Shown: positions 5,769 through 5,889 of the stretch, in pieces
Numbering within the stretch: position 1 is the stretch's first letter
How the letters are laid out: each line of letters opens with the position of its first letter
Source of the DNA: JBOHDX01 sp050700835
GTDB lineage: Bacteria; Actinomycetota; Actinomycetes; Propionibacteriales; Nocardioidaceae
Length of the DNA stretch: 5,889 nucleotides
Direction of reading: 5' to 3'
NCBI GenBank assembly: GCA_050700835.1
Contig: JBOHDX010000134.1
Span: 1-5,889 of the forward strand
Notes under the pieces: model-generated
What the model was told of the DNA's origin: nothing
What the model saw: only the letters and a program-made list of their open reading frames with translations
The model's database searches: none
Position numbers and translations under genes: made by a program

Positions 5769-5889
5769 GGGTTCGTGCGGTGGTCGCAACACCTGATCGA
5801 TCCTGTGAGGGTGTTGATGACGATGCGTTTCTCCAACCAGTTGGTCCCCGAGCTGTATCAACCGTTCTGGGCGGCGTGGCAGGCCGGCG
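5769..5889 (+). mobile_element. Left end of an IS30-family element (runs off the window)
   Basis: The transposase start at 5817 is preceded by GGGTTCGTGCGGTGGTCGCA beginning at 5769. It resembles the terminal inverted repeats I know from actinobacterial IS30 elements (G-rich start, then a CGCAACACC core at 5785-5793), at the usual distance of about 50 nt before the gene. The exact edge cannot be fixed without the other end and the target duplication, which lie outside the window. The element is plus-oriented and sits about 100 nt upstream of the endonuclease start. Confidence 0.5.
5817..5889 (+). CDS. IS30-family transposase, N-terminal fragment cut by the window edge
   Basis: Only 24 codons are visible. 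They read MTMRFSNQL followed by VPELYQPFWAAWQAG. This is the characteristic opening of actinobacterial IS30 transposases, in which a helix like LVPELYxPFWxAxQxGEF precedes the helix-turn-helix and DDE domains. ATG 5817 is preferred: GAGGG (5807-5811) lies 5 nt upstream. ATG 5823 and the in-frame GTG 5811 are alternatives. The rest lies beyond the window, so integrity and activity cannot be judged. The identification rests on a short but distinctive stretch. Confidence 0.7.
   Translation, partial: MTMRFSNQLVPELYQPFWAAWQAG

Noticed and set aside
1..5889. CRISPR arrays, tRNA and rRNA genes
   Set aside because: No regularly spaced repeats and no cloverleaf or rRNA-like sequence were seen on either strand.

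Overview
The window is high-GC DNA from an actinobacterium, most likely of the Mycobacteriales type. The evidence is strongly GC-biased third codon positions, GTG starts, a transposase N-terminus familiar from mycobacterial and rhodococcal IS30 elements, and several genes whose start codon lies 6-7 nt after a TAnnnT -10 box (leaderless transcription). The species cannot be named from the sequence alone.

Layout. Bases 1-481 hold no convincing gene. They contain a short two-copy direct repeat resembling the end of an IS21-type element and a perfect 20-bp inverted repeat. Bases 482-2704 are a minus-strand pair: an M20D-family amidohydrolase, followed 39 nt downstream by a chimeric, broken reading frame. 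The chimera joins the first half of a TRIC/UPF0126 membrane protein to a nearly whole class II aldolase, and the aldolase part is interrupted by an in-frame TAG. Divergent from this pair is a GNAT acetyltransferase (2876-3343, plus). Two small P-loop kinase-like proteins follow, themselves divergent (3470-3940 minus, 4120-4650 plus). Then comes a solo restriction-endonuclease-like protein (4737-5672, minus) with a helical N-terminus and a PD-(D/E)XK-type C-terminus. The window ends in the left end and first 24 codons of an IS30-family transposase.

How the genes fit together. The amidohydrolase and the aldolase look like remains of a small catabolic operon: amide hydrolysis, then aldol cleavage of an unknown substrate. 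Its second gene was rebuilt by a deletion and then inactivated, or made dependent on read-through. The GNAT and the two kinases are single-gene units of unknown substrate. The endonuclease is probably a stand-alone defence protein. IS-like sequence at both edges suggests an accessory, rearranged stretch.

No clearly new multi-gene system is visible. The most interesting items are the TRIC-aldolase chimera with its conserved-Tyr-to-stop change, the endonuclease with Arg where Lys is usual in its active-site motif, the perfect 20-bp inverted repeat, and the recurring leaderless start layout.
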